Shown: piece by piece, positions 35,501 through 48,114 of the stretch | Numbering within the stretch: the first letter of the stretch is position 1 | Layout of the letters: every line of letters starts with the position of its first letter | From: Trichuris trichiura | Taxonomy: Eukaryota; Nematoda; Enoplea; Trichinellida; Trichuridae | Assembly: GCA_037903355.1 (NCBI GenBank) | Contig: JBAJFE010000009.1 | Location: 310,001 to 374,000 of the forward strand | Direction: 5' to 3' | Length of the DNA stretch: 64,000 nt | The notes under the pieces: generated by a model | Databases searched by the model: none | Seen by the model: only the letters and a program-made list of their open reading frames with translations | What the model was told of the DNA's origin: nothing | Position numbers and translations under genes: made by a program

Positions 35501-37970
35501 AGGTTTCTTACGTCATCAGCAAACATGCCCGACTCTATTCGTTACTACATGGCTTTAACTACTTCGAATTTGACATGATGTTGGCCAAAAATGGGAATGC
35601 CAAAGTTTGGAGATTATGAGCATACACACTCACGGTCATATATTCTTTGGACACTTCACGCACTGTAAGCAAGCAACTAACAACGAAAAGAAAGTGTTTT
35701 GGCATTCTGAAAGTGCCATAAACAACGTTATGCAGAAAATAAACATTCGTCTTTTAAATGACTCCGTCGCAACGCACAAATGTGTTTCTGAATCAGCAAG
35801 GTTTATATAACCAGACGACTGTGCAAGAATGCGGACTCAAAAAATTAATATGCTCACGAAACTATCATTGCCATTTGGCATTAAAATTTTCACGTGGATT
35901 TACTGGTAGCAAATATGCTTTTTCCAATGATGCTGGTCGGCTGAAACATCAAAAGAAAAAAATGCACATGTGTGCTGTGAGAACTTGACTGCGAATTGAA
36001 GTTAATGTCAGCTTGCTTGACATCAGACCAATAAAACTATCACAACATCAACAAAATAATAAAACATTGAAAAAGGAAGAAACAAGCGACAGCAGGAAAT
36101 ATCAAATGTAGTCAATAGCACCTGGTAAACATTGCTACACCTTTTGGGGAAACAGAGAGAAAAAAGCTAAGCCGCCGCTTTACTTACTTATATGTAGAGC
36201 GTCAAAACACACGCACTGTTCGTTGCTCTTTCCTTGCTTTTGTTCTGCATAGAATGACGGAAAGATCAAAAGATTTTTAGAAAGATGGTGGTTATGATGA
36301 GCTGTCAGCCACAGAACATAGTTAACGGCTCATCAGTCACCGCTAAATATCACAATCCCTTAAAACAATCCTGACAAGTATGTTATTTAGAACTTCGTTT
36401 TCTAGAGCAACGCCAATGAAAACAAAAATCGATTACCAACATTTCAAGGAAAATAGGTCATCAGGTTGGAAAAGAAAGTATTGATATCGCCAGAGAATTG
36501 TACGTCCCACTGATACTGCTTCATAGAGTGTTCTTTCGTATGATTTTGCAATCCCAATACACTATTTATATCCTCTGACTTACGATTCCTATATTGGACT
36601 TGGAGAGAGCCACGGAGCAGAAAAATGTCTAAATGTAGGTTCGTACAAATAGGCTCTTTGGTTATTCGAGGTTACGCAGATAAGCGTCTTTTGTTTGGCT
36701 ACACAGCTGAAAATTTTAAATTTTTCCTTCCCCATAGAGAGAAACCAGCAAATGGTTTCTTCTATACAAACAATTAGAAAGATTGAGACACATAACTTCC
36801 TTTGGTTAATAGATTCACTTGCTAGGCTCAACGTGGTTGGGCAAATGTGGAATGTTCTTAACCTGTCTACTAGCTAAAAAAGCATTATAAGCCTTTATGC
36901 ACAATCCATAAAAGGGAACACAGCTGTCAAGTTGGGAAAAAAATTCCAAAGGATACTGATAACAGAACAGACCAAAGTAGTAAAACCAGTGATAGGTCGT
37001 AGGCACAAACTGCAAGGTGCCCAACGGCTAATCAGTACACGCTGGTAAGTTGATGGCTTTAATTCAAAGTAAAGGTATTGTTTTATGAAAAGCAATCTTG
37101 CGGAAGCAAATTAAAAGGGTAAACAATATTATCAATAATAATTCCTACGAAACGATTAAATGAAAGAAGACACTTGGAGTTGCTATAATCGAAATTAATA
37201 CCCTGACCCGCTACTTCCGCAGCTTCAGTTTCCCCCGTATATTGTTCTGCACAAGTGCTCTTTCGCAAAATTAGGTCAGCTTCGCAGGAAAAGGGGATTG
37301 TTCCCAGCCAATATGAAAGTCGTCTAAAAGCTCTCACCATGAAACATAATTTATGTTCACAGAAACTTGCGCTTTATTAATAACAACACGCTACGTTTAC
37401 CAGAAACCTATTTATGCATAAATGGAAAGAATTTATTATATTTGGCAAATCACCTTAGTCGACGGAACTAGCAATAAAACGAGGTGTCGTACAGCAGCAG
37501 ATAGAAATAATATGCAACCTGCCGTCAAGAGGAGCGGAAACGAATTGTCAGAAAATGCTTACTTCCTACGAATAGATAAAGAAATATTTTTGTCAAAGAT
37601 GTAATATTGAGAAGCATAACTGTACTCCAAGCGGAACACAGATTGCCACGCAAATGGCTTCCAAGAAAAAGTCAAAGAAATATAACGTGCTTACTCTTTT
37701 CCAAGGGACTGTGATCGTACTTGTACTTGCAGCATCATCGTCTTCACCTTCACTTCCATTTCTGTAACTCGAAACAGGTGAATAGGGTAGCGGGACATCT
37801 GCTCTTCTTTCAAAAGATGGCTTGTTTAGTGCACGCTCATCGTCCATGCGAATATTTGCGCTAGCTTTTCTTACATCATTCCATTCGCTCTGATTATCTA
37901 TGAACTCCATTAATTCTTCCTGTGGGTACGCATCAATTGAACGCTTTCTGCTGCTACCACTTGCAGCTTT
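32598..37970 (-). CDS. TWK-type two-pore-domain potassium channel B (5' exon not found)
   Basis: Exons 37970-37695, 34092-33720 and 33475-32598 join in phase to at least 508 residues. The first is a cytoplasmic, Ser/Asp-rich exon (RKRSIDAYPQEEL ... STITVPWKR). The second gives TM1 (LPHVGLVLITTVYTMIGAA), the cap and pore 1 up to TTIG. The last gives FGNPAP, TM2, a basic loop with CDQCKQK, TM3, pore 2 TMTTIGFGDLIP, TM4 and a tail with HYFGRKIQDARSAL and IRKIRYID. The first filter reads GFGN rather than GYGN, seen in other two-pore channels. The last intron falls in the same filter Gly codon as in channel A. The start codon must lie upstream of 37970; TTTTCAG at 37971 is an acceptor. K+ leak channel role from family. 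The 3.6-kb intron (33.7-37.7 kb) has stray open frames at 35.1-36.0 kb that I could not assign. Confidence 0.9.
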
Positions 37971-40900
37971 CTGAAAATTACAAATCGTAAGTACGTGCTT
38001 AAGTCTGAAGAACTAAGAAAGGTGCGAGAAGAAGCGGCAAAGCAGGTAGCCCACCGATTGAATAAGTAAACCTTCATGAATACTTCAACGTACTAAACAC
38101 TTTTTGAACCGTCCAACTATTGGAGTTTCACAACTGCTAACGTTCTAGTAAAACAGGTTTCTTATTGAATAAAAGCGATATTTCATATGATGACGGCTCC
38201 ATAGGTTCAGGTTCTTCATCAGCCAACAGCAATATTGGTAAGAAAAGTTACCTGTCCACTTTAAGCTAAGTTAACGTTTAACATCAGCTACGACAAAAGT
38301 CAACTCATACATATCAGGTAAAGCGTTATGCTAATACTTGACAAAGTGAATCACTGCCAAATTTCGATTCCGCATAAAGGCAGATTGGAATTTACTTAGT
38401 GTGTATGCAAGTATTTAGATTTATTCTTTCCACGCGGTTTCAAAAGAAAATTCAGACGAGATTGTCATCTACTAAAGCATTGTAGTCCATATCCAATTGG
38501 AATAAAAGTTAAAAAAATGTAAGCAAACAGAATTTTGAACAGCCTCTGGCGAGGAACCGAATTCTCACCGATAAGACTATCCAGCAGTTCAGCGATTCAG
38601 AGTCATCTTGCTGGCAAAAAGGAATTGCACTTTTTGACAACAGCTAAACTTCCGAACCCTTTACAGCAGCTGCAAAAGAGAAAATATGCGGAAAGCGACA
38701 AATGTTGCCAGACAGCTGTCAGCCACCACTTCAGTAACTCTAGCCGGTAGCCTTTGCTATAACCCTAATTGTTGCAACAAACGCGGGAAGATCAAATGGG
38801 CTTCAACTTTTCCTTTTCATTTCGACCAGCTGTTCTTCAACAATATCTTGCTCAAACGTGCAAAAAACACTATGCAGCGTACGCAAACCAATTTAAGTGT
38901 TTGCCTTACGGGGAAAAACGAACCTTTCAGTTCACCTGAACTAAAACGTACCTTTACAGACATCACATTAACAGAAGAGTAACGCATGTGGGCGCTAAGT
39001 TTAGCTTAGTGGTGAAGTAATAGACTTGCTAACAATCCATAACCAATAGTAAGAATAAAAAACACCATCTCCAACATCTGTAGAGAGCTTACTGGTAGCC
39101 AACGACGCTGAGTTCTCCAGCGAAACTTCTTGTCAAGCGGAGGCATACATGCTGCATTGAACGTTTCGCTATCATTCATTTTCCGCTCATCAGTTCAGCA
39201 ATGATGATGACACAATTTACAAAAGAAAAAAATCTAAGCAAAAGTGAAGCGACTCCACGTTGGAAAGACTCTCCTACTGACCAACTGGAGAGCATTGGGC
39301 GTTCGGCAGAAATAGTTTAGGCTATACTGAAGTAAAGGAAATGTAGGCAAGCCTGCTTAGCCAGTTGATCCAACTCAACTGCCGCAGAAGGTCACGCTTG
39401 TAGTCCTCAAAGCCAAGCATGGCTATTGGAGCACACTTGCTTGACTCCATTAGCTGTCGCGATTTCGGTTGTATCGTCAGAGAGAGCGCTCGTCTCGCAT
39501 CTTTGGCTAGGAAGCCGCCCAATTGGCCTAAACTGATTTTCGGCGAATTTTTCATTGACAATGGGTCAATCAGTATTGCCAAGGATGTTCGCAAGAGCAA
39601 TAAGAGAGACTTCAACCGGGGGAAATTTAGCCACAATTGCGCAAGCGACTAAAAGAATTCAAAGGGTCGGTGGTTAAAAAGTCGCTTGCGTGTGATCAAA
39701 GGAAATGGGACATCTTTTGCTAGCTGACTAGGCCTCTTTATTAACAATTTTTGTCCACAAACGACCAATGAGGGCAATTCTTCAAATGTCAATTCCTTCA
39801 ATGGAGCTCATTTTCGCCTAATGCTAACTTTAAAGCGGAACGTACCTTGAATAGCTGCTCCAATTCCGCTTTGGAAAAGAGACAAGCAATTCAGCCTCTG
39901 GAAACCGTTGGCAATTTGACTAACGTCATTGAAAAAACTTAACAATTCCCGGAAGCTTTCTGGATATTTTAAAAATTGCGATCAAATGCAACAAAAATTT
40001 CTGAACGCTTAAGGAGGGTTGGTAAGTGTTAAGTGGCGCGCACATACCGCAGCAAGGAGGTTCATGCGTACTCAACCTCTTGACTAGGTGAAGCCACCAG
40101 TGGGCAACAAATTTCTAAACCTGAATAAATCAGCACCTATTTTTGGGGTCATAAAAAATATTCGTACCAGCTTTCTTACAAAAACGCTTTGAACTATGAA
40201 TGGTAAGCAACAGGCAAGAAAATAAGTATAAATTTTTGTCAGCTGCGGAGCAGCCATGCAAGCTGCAAACACCCTTGTGTTAATTAATGCCGGACATCAA
40301 TAGCGTGTCACGGCTTGGCAATTGCAAGCGAAGAGTGGCTTTGCAGCGCTTATGTCTTTAACTACTGGCCAATGATCATTTCAAGCCCTTAATTTGATCT
40401 TTTCCACCTACCCTGAGGACAGAAGATACAAAACATCCATGTTTGTCATACCGGAGGCATCGAGTATTTATAATCCTTTATTGCTTGTCATTCAACTTAC
40501 TGCTTGCTAAAGCAACGGAAGGCTTAATCCTTTACGGAATTAATTTCACGCTTGTTTATGACAAGAACAGAAAAGCAGTTTAACAGGGATGTCCTTACTC
40601 GTACAGATGGCCTCTCATGGGAACCTGAACAGCTTTAGTAACGCTGAGGGAAACGAACGGTATATGTTGCTAGTTTTTGGGTTGGTTTCTAAAAATACAT
40701 CTCAACAGATATGCAGAAAAGAGCACAAGCCCGATCCATTCAAATCAACAGCTACATCGATTTAACTGCGTCAAACTTCATTCACTGAAACATATCGAAT
40801 AGTCAATGAAAGCGTCTTGTCATAAAACCTAAAATTCCGTAATTCTAAACGTAAAAAAACGGGGAAGATGTTAAAATAAAGTTCGAATTATTAAATAGTA

Positions 40901-43900
40901 AAGTCAGGCTGAACAGTAACGAAACACTAACAAAGCTAATTGAAGCCCCTTGCTAAATAACGAAATAATAATACTTTGTATTCCGCATTTCTAAAGGAAG
41001 GTTCTGCTAACAAGGTACGCTGCGAAGAGAGAGAGAAAGGAACCCCGAAAACTAGCCATCGCTTCACTTGCAGAAGGCAAAACCAATTGGCGAAAAAAAC
41101 AAGATAAGAACGCCCTTTGGCTATGAATTTTCCAATTTCAGTTATACTAACGCTTTGCGTTGTCGAACACTCCCTGTTGGCTATGACTTAAATACTTCTG
41201 GTAGGAACGTTACGTCTCGGAGTGAATCGTTATGGTGCAAGCTAATCTTCAGCTGACTCAAGAATAAAGTGACTTTGATTTTCCAGCCGTCACAATCGTG
41301 AATCGCTTTTTCATATGTCTCCCAACCATGGTGATCGCTTTTGATTTGTCCGTTTTCAAAGGGAGTCTTAACATGTCACTTTGGATTACCGAGGTAATCC
41401 TGATCAGCATTTCCTCTGCGAATCAGCTACTGAAGCATGACATTCAAAAATCACTTTTTCTTTATGACTGATCTTTGACGTCATGGAAGATGCCGACAAT
41501 TAACAAGAACGGCAAGCGACCCAGTTCAAGCACATCTATCCTACGGCATGCTGCAAGCGTCTCTTTACGTTTTTTTCCTTCAGCTGTTTACAGTAAACAA
41601 GCTTCGAACTGGCTTTTATGCGAATACAAACAATTGATCACTTGTCCTTTCGCTCACAGTTTCTTGTTTCTCTTTTTTATCCCAGATAAACTACACTTGC
41701 TCCAAAAGCAATAAGAATGAAATAGATATGCCTCTGTTTGCATGCTAAAACAATAAGTCATCCTCGCTTAGCTTTAATTAAACGTGCGACAATGAAAACT
41801 GACAGAACGCTTAGCCTAGCAAGTTCGAAGTGCGCTTTCTTCAACTTAGAATTGAACTTTAAAAGCCCACTGCTGCTGCAATAAAGTTTGGCATTGATCA
41901 GGCAAAAAAACAGTTTAGTTTGCTAGGATTGCACCATTGGCAGATCATATCACTTTACGCTGATGCTAGGCATGAGCTATTTTTACATTAACAACAAACA
42001 ATGCACAGCGATAAAGGGACAGTCTTACTTCGAAATGAAACGTCGTTTTCCAGTTGAAATGATCCAGCATTGAATAACCATGCTCTTATCCACTCAGGCC
42101 AATTAAAAATGACTAATTGCTCAACTTCTTAAAAAAGGAAAAACACTGATGAAAATGCAGCCATGAATGATCTGTTTGCAAAACGCTTTGTTCAGGACGC
42201 ACGTTGCACGAAATTCCTTAGACTAGCTTAGTTTAGACAACCAAAAGAAAAGGTTTCGTTTAAATTTAAAAAAATGTGGAGTTACGATTAACTTGAACTT
42301 TTTTCTCATAAATTTATTGCATTTCTTAGAAGGAGCTCGTCAGAAGCGCAGTTCCAAGAAAGCGAGTCCACTTTTGTTTCCACCCGGTTGGCCAACGGCA
42401 TTCATCTTACATTTGCCGCTCAGTTTCCATGTAAGATGTCAACATTCGCTAACATGCCTTTCAAGTATTTCCGAGCACGCTAAGCATTGCCAAAGAAGTC
42501 ATCAAAAGTAAACTTCTCGAATAACAAGCTCCATTGGAACTTGGAACAAAACAAATAGTATGTTTTAAAAAAAATCAAAATAACAGACCTGAACAAATTT
42601 CAGAACGCCCACGATGAAAGATTATTAAACGTGAACATGGCCTTTTACTGGGCTAAGAGCGTAAAACAACGAAAACCAGAAAAGGTTTCCCAAAATTTGA
42701 TCTTTCCAGCCCCTGTGCGCAGGAAACAACATAAACAATTATGCGAAGTATGCTCTGAAATTTTTCAACAAACCTGCATTGCTACATCCGGGTCTTTGAT
42801 ACAGGTTAACTAATTAATTTGTTATTCTGCAAGCACCTCACGCTCAAAGGATTTGAAAAGCTGAAGCTAAGCGCTCAGACTTGGAATATTAGCATATTAA
42901 AGTGACATCTTAACCCAAGTGAGCTCCTACGGTGATAACTGGTTTGGAGAAACAAGAAAATTTGCATAATTCAAGTGACTAATGATTGACATCGCCCTTA
43001 GAAGGTTACCACGCTCCTTTGCAGCTTTATAAGCCGAGGGGATCAAAGCAACCAAAACCATATGCTTGCTTCAAATTACTGACTGCTCGCTGAAGACCGG
43101 CGTTGAGAAATTCAAAAGAGACCGGAAGAACATATTTTTAAATGGCTGCAGACTGTTAAAGGAAAAAGAGATAAAAAATAGTCTTTCCGAGAAGCCTTGC
43201 AGGGACGGAGGCGTCAGAATAGCAGTAGACACAAGAATGTAGCCTTATGCTACGATCAGACTCGAAGTTTCGAAACGGAAATTTTTTTAACGTCAACAAA
43301 GTAACAGATTAATATTAGTTTTCAAAATAATTGGCAGAGGAAAATCGCAAGTGAAATGAATTACACAGTGATGGTAAAACTTAAAGCACCAAGATTCCGT
43401 TGCACAACAAGGCACCAGTTGAATAAACAGGGTCGTAACAGACAACGACGGCGAAACGGAGAAACAATTAATCTAGCAGATCGAATGTTGAGCAATAAGA
43501 ATGCATAGACAATGGCACACCAGTTAGAGCTACCTAAACTTAAAAGCACTATAAAGCGGCAACTGGTACACTGATGGCCGAACAAAGGCAACTTAAAAGC
43601 CTAAGCGTATTGGCCCATTCGTGCTAGGAGCGAAGGGTGTGCCTACTGATACACTCCGTCTTCTAGCCTTTTAATTACAATGATGTTACATCGAAACATG
43701 TTTAGTTCATCAAACGATACTAACTTGTACGCATCTTCCCTTATCATTAAGTTTTCAGACTTCATTAATGACGAACTGGCTGCCGGCTAAGGTTTGAGAT
43801 CGCCTATTCATTAATGAATCAAAACACAAGTTTGGAGCCACATCAGTCAACCGACTGTCAATAAAATAGTTGTGTCGCTGTTGTTGTGTACACTGTTAAA

Positions 43901-45729
43901 ATGAAGTGGCATTTTGCTACATGCTCCTAAGTGACCAACCAAAGGCAACTGTTGAATAATTCTTTAAAGAAAACAATGAAACTTATTAAGGTGCGTTAAA
44001 CATGATCACATGCTTTGGAGATGCCTATAATTCTCGAACTAGTGCATAAAACAGTAAAAAAAAAATTTGTTTTCTGTGGGCGAAGGACTTTTAGAATTTT
44101 CCTACCATCAATTGATTCTACTATTGGAAAAAAAAAGAAGAAAGTATTGCGTGTTTATTAAAAGTTCTTTTCGACCAGGGTCCCTCAGGTTTACCTTGAA
44201 TACCCCACATTTAATTGGGGGTAACTTTGTCTGCAACTCGAATTGATATTGAAACAGGAGCAACAATAGCGGTAAGCGAAAAAACCTTCCTCATTTTTTA
44301 TTGAAAAGCACTATGTTTTTACAATTGAGAAAGCTGCTGATGCTTCCGCAGCGTGAAGTTCGTGAGGAACATTTGTAAAACTATCTCCAACTCATATGAT
44401 CTTCTGCAAACAACACGTTAATTATTCCAATAAATACTGGACCACGATTTGCTTCCAGTAAATTTTTCCTTAAGCTAAAGCCAAGAAAATGAAGCTTGGT
44501 GTACCAGGTGGAAAAAACTTAATGACATTGCAGAATTTTCTCAATTATTAAAGTTCCACTGTTAGACATGAAGAAAATAAGAAATTCTATACAGGAATTG
44601 AAAAACTGTGAGAGAAATTAATTGGAAAGGCTTTTACAAGTTCAGCTGCCGCCAGGGAGAGAAAGTCTTATTGGGAAAGGGCAGCCTGCCTTTTACTAGA
44701 AAAAACTTACTTCATCTTTCTAAAATATATCTCGCTGCACAATGAGTAGCTAATGAACTCTGCAGCATAAAAAATAGCAAGAGAAATTCGTAGGCACGAG
44801 TTCATTCATTTACTGGTCTGAGACGCATTTTGGGAAAACCTGTTTTTGCGTTTGTATGCAAATATAAAGCGGCAGGTGTATTACACTATAAATGAGAAAC
44901 AATTTCACAATGGCTTCCTTAGCAATTCATTCGCTGAAGACGAGGCAAAAAAGAGTGCTGAGAGCAACCTTATTTTATCTCAACTTTGTTAGAACTTATA
45001 TTTTGCCTATGTTAGAATGAACAAGTTTCCAATACATCCTTAAAAACAATTTATTTTCTTGCACAATTACATAATATGGTAAAGAACTGCTGAAATATAT
45101 TACTTAATCTATTCAAATCACTTGGCTAAAGCTAATGACAACCCAACTTCCCGTGAAAACTGCAGATGGTAATGTACATCAAGTGACCATAAACGAGTTG
45201 TTTCCATAAACAAAGATGAATACCAGAATACTGTCGAAAGATACATCGAGTGGATACGGGGCAATTCATCTACCTCTCCTGAACGTTGCTATAAAACCGC
45301 TTTCACCACGAAGTAGGCTAATCTACATCATTATTTCCATCCGTAACTATTACTCCCAACACAGCGTATTATTCCACCGTTACAAATCGTTTCACAAATA
45401 CCGCTTAGCCCTAACAGGATTACATCAACGTAAACACAAAAGCAGTGACAAAGAAATCTTCCTTTACAAAGCAAACCTTAACGAGCTTAATAAAGAGAAC
45501 TCCTACAATGAGACGAAGCAAGCTTTGTTAGGGTCCTTCAGTTAACATTTTCTTCGTTAGTTTTCTGCCTAACTTTGAGATTCTTCAAGATGATGGTGGG
45601 AAAATGAATTTCCCTATGAACTTTGAGAACTTAAACAAACAAAAAAACCATGACAGAGGGACTATTACGAATATATAATAATGGATAATTTATTCTAACG
45701 GAAACGTCGCTCTCCATTGCTTTTCCCAG
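37971..45729. other. 7.8-kb stretch with no recognised gene
   Basis: It must contain the 5' end of TWK channel B near its left edge. Many short frames, for example minus 39636-39322 and minus 40272-40084, show no family signature or paired splice sites. No tRNA, inverted repeat or transposon end was noticed. Confidence 0.35.
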
Positions 45730-45985
45730 TAGCTGCTCAACCGTTCCCTTGCAAAGCACTCGCTCAAGGTGCTACAGACGCTTATTTGAATCGAGAGAAT
45801 ATCAGAACTTTATAAAATGCAAATCTAATGAACAGATAAGAACTGTCAAAAATTTCGAACCTGTTTGTTCCTACGATCACGCAGGCGAGATCGTCTGCCC
45901 GCTCGACGAGTGCAAGAACGTGTATCCAAGCGACCATGCACTTTGCACCATTTTGCTTTGCTTTCTTCCTGGACGGTCGTCTTGA
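45730..45985 (+). CDS. Probable terminal exon of a cysteine-rich secreted protein
   Basis: A strong acceptor (GCTTTTCCCAG, 45729) precedes an 84-codon frame ending TGA at 45983-45985. The peptide contains eight cysteines, with a closely spaced cluster VCSYDHAGEIVCPLDECK followed by two more before the stop. Such density suggests a disulfide-bonded extracellular protein. It needs two bases from an upstream exon that I could not place; the open frame at 45216-45545 is one place to look. Family not recognised. Confidence 0.4.
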
Positions 45986-46919
45986 ATAACTGAAAAACGA
46001 TCCGCGCTTGAAAACAATACCGCCGGCATTAAAGAATCTGCTTTTAACAACAAATAAAAGAGAATCAAAAGCGCAATAACCAACCGTTAACTTCGTATCG
46101 AATTACCTATCAATAGCCTATTGTTACATTCAGTTCACATCAGGAATTTTGTTGTATAATAAAAAGGCCTTCCTGTTGTGTAGAAAAATTTCATTCGGAG
46201 ATACTCAGAAGCTTCGGGTCGTTCCTAGTTCGTCACCAGCGCATTCGTGATACTGTCAGGTACGATCTGAGACTACTTTAGCTGGCCGTTTCCCGTGCAG
46301 AAGGAAAGTGTGAGTATTACATGATGAAAATGCCAGCGGTAACATCAAAAACTTCTCAAACACGCAATCCGTCAATTGGTATGCCCTGCGTGCCGTTCTT
46401 CTTTTACTATATATGATACACAATGACTAAAAACATTTGTCCACCACTACACCCTATTTAGGTTTTGCCCCCTAAACAGTCTTGCTTATAAATGTTCCTG
46501 TTAGATTTCTTTTAATTTATGCGCAAGTGCACAAGGCAGAACGTTATTGTTTTTTAAAATGAAAGCTGCGATTCCTTATTACATGAAGACAATATTGATA
46601 GCCACATGTTTACAGAAGAGTGATGACATTCTAATGCTCCAATTAAAAAGCGTACGAAAAAACATTTAAGTTATTATAAAGCGTAGATAATTTGTTCCTA
46701 CGCATCAGCATGATCCGCGTAAGAATAGAAGAAGAACAATTCATCATTTTGTATCAATACATCAATGCAATAGCTTCAAAATGCACTTTAGCCATTATGA
46801 TGCATCCACGTCGTCAACACATCCCAACTTTAATCATGCGTTATTAACGATACATTTCAACTGCTTTGCATATGCGTTAGATTTAAACTTCGTTACTTTA
46901 GCGCAAATTACTTTTCCAG
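45986..46919. other. Intergenic, with decayed hammerhead copy
   Basis: No supported coding sequence. Contains the decayed hammerhead-like motif at 46.2 kb. Confidence 0.4.
46200..46245 (-). ncRNA. Decayed hammerhead-like motif
   Basis: On the minus strand CTGGTGACGAACTAGG continues to ACGACCCGAAGCTTCTG, the same layout as the intact copies but with A6 changed to G and one A lost from GAAA. Probably inactive; identified only by similarity to the other copies. Confidence 0.5.
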
Positions 46920-47864
46920 GTGTTCCATCCAACAATTAACATTACAAACAAAAGTGTCCTCAATGGAACGTCAAATTCTATCGTTCGCGTACCTGTTGCA
47001 ACTGGCGCGACGTCTCAAGCTCAAAGTGAGTACTTCGCCTTGGCCAGATTGCCATCGTTTCAGCGTTTCAATCGAATTGGCTTCATGGTTATTATCACGG
47101 ACGGCCAGTCGTACAAGCATTCATCAGAAAAAAAATTTTTCTGAAACATCAAACAATCAGCAACTATCAGCAGCGGATGCATCAATCGCTTATGACAAGA
47201 AAATCAATTCCAGTTCAACACTTCGTTGTTTTATTCCGCGCATATTAAGTCAACGTTTGGGGAATAGCCAATACGCAGTCATAATTAAATGTAGCTTTTC
47301 AGCAAACTAATTGGAAAGAAGTTACAAGAAAGCTATTCAAGCAACATTGAAGATCATATCACTTGAACAGCCATTTAAGAGCCAATGTAAACTTTCTGGC
47401 AAAGAATAAGAGTGAGATGGAATAAATTCATACTTGATTCCTATTGCAGACAGCTCGTGCTAGATACTTCTGCTCAGCGAGCACAAACCATTGTTCAGGT
47501 AACCATACTAAACAGGACTGCATGCATTCACACAGGAACGAACTCCGGAAACTCCTACTAGACATCCAAAAACTATTCGAATGTAGAAACAGAGGAAATA
47601 AGCTAATCCCTAAAACGAAAATGAAGAAAATGCTGACTTAAAACCACTAATTGTTATGTTATAGAAAGCCCGTTCAGAGCAACTAGATAACAATTGCAGT
47701 GAAACCAGTGTCCCACGAGTTGAGCGGAAAATGTTATGGTTGAAGGTAAGACATTTTTTAAAAAATGATATCTATTGAGACTTTCTATCACTGAAATTCT
47801 TTAGCATTGCTCTGTGGAATTGTTTGGAAAGCTACAGTCAGCCGAGACAGCCAAAAAACACAGA
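46920..47864 (+). CDS. Hypothetical multi-exon protein (internal exons only)
   Basis: Five small exons can be chained with consistent phases: 46920-47025 (CTTTTCCAG acceptor, AAA/GTGAGT donor), 47454-47498 (CAG/GTAACC), 47536-47582 (weak donor AT/GTAGAA), 47700-47745 (TTGCAG; AAG/GTAAGA) and 47805-47864 (TTCTTTAG; AGA/GTAAGT). The product is Gln/Leu/Arg/Lys-rich, starting SIQQLTLQTKVSSMERQIL and ending LFGKLQSAETAKKHR, with helical and possibly coiled-coil character. Neither the start nor the stop was found. Phase agreement over four junctions is the main support. The 37-bp second intron is short. No family recognised. Confidence 0.4.
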
Positions 47865-48114
47865 GTAAGTATATGATAAAGCAAAACGGTAGCTCAAAAT
47901 AGCTTTTGTTTCGGCATTCTTAAAAAATTAGAATTCCAAGCATTCCAATCGTATTCCCTTGCCTCAGTCTTAGTTATCAAAGGCTGCTTTTGTAAGATTT
48001 GTTTTAAAGGTTCCAAAATGACATACAATTACGCAGGTATTTCACGGGGGTTTAGTTTTCACCCTTTTCACCCTAAGTAGCTTTTCAATATGCCTGAACA
48101 ACACGCAAAGTCTT

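Noticed and set aside
38194..38225. CTGATGA on the minus strand followed by AAGAACCTGAACCTATGG, hammerhead-like
   Set aside because: No stem II of useful length can form between CTGATGA and the only GAA, and no AGCU or ACGU dyad follows.
39322..39636. Minus-strand 104-codon frame, considered as a retroelement relic
   Set aside because: No reverse transcriptase, integrase or gag motif could be named.
46920..47144. Alternative frame of the 46.9-kb exon (FHPTINITNKSVLNGTS)
   Set aside because: In that frame the next spliced exon meets a stop; the other frame chains through five exons.
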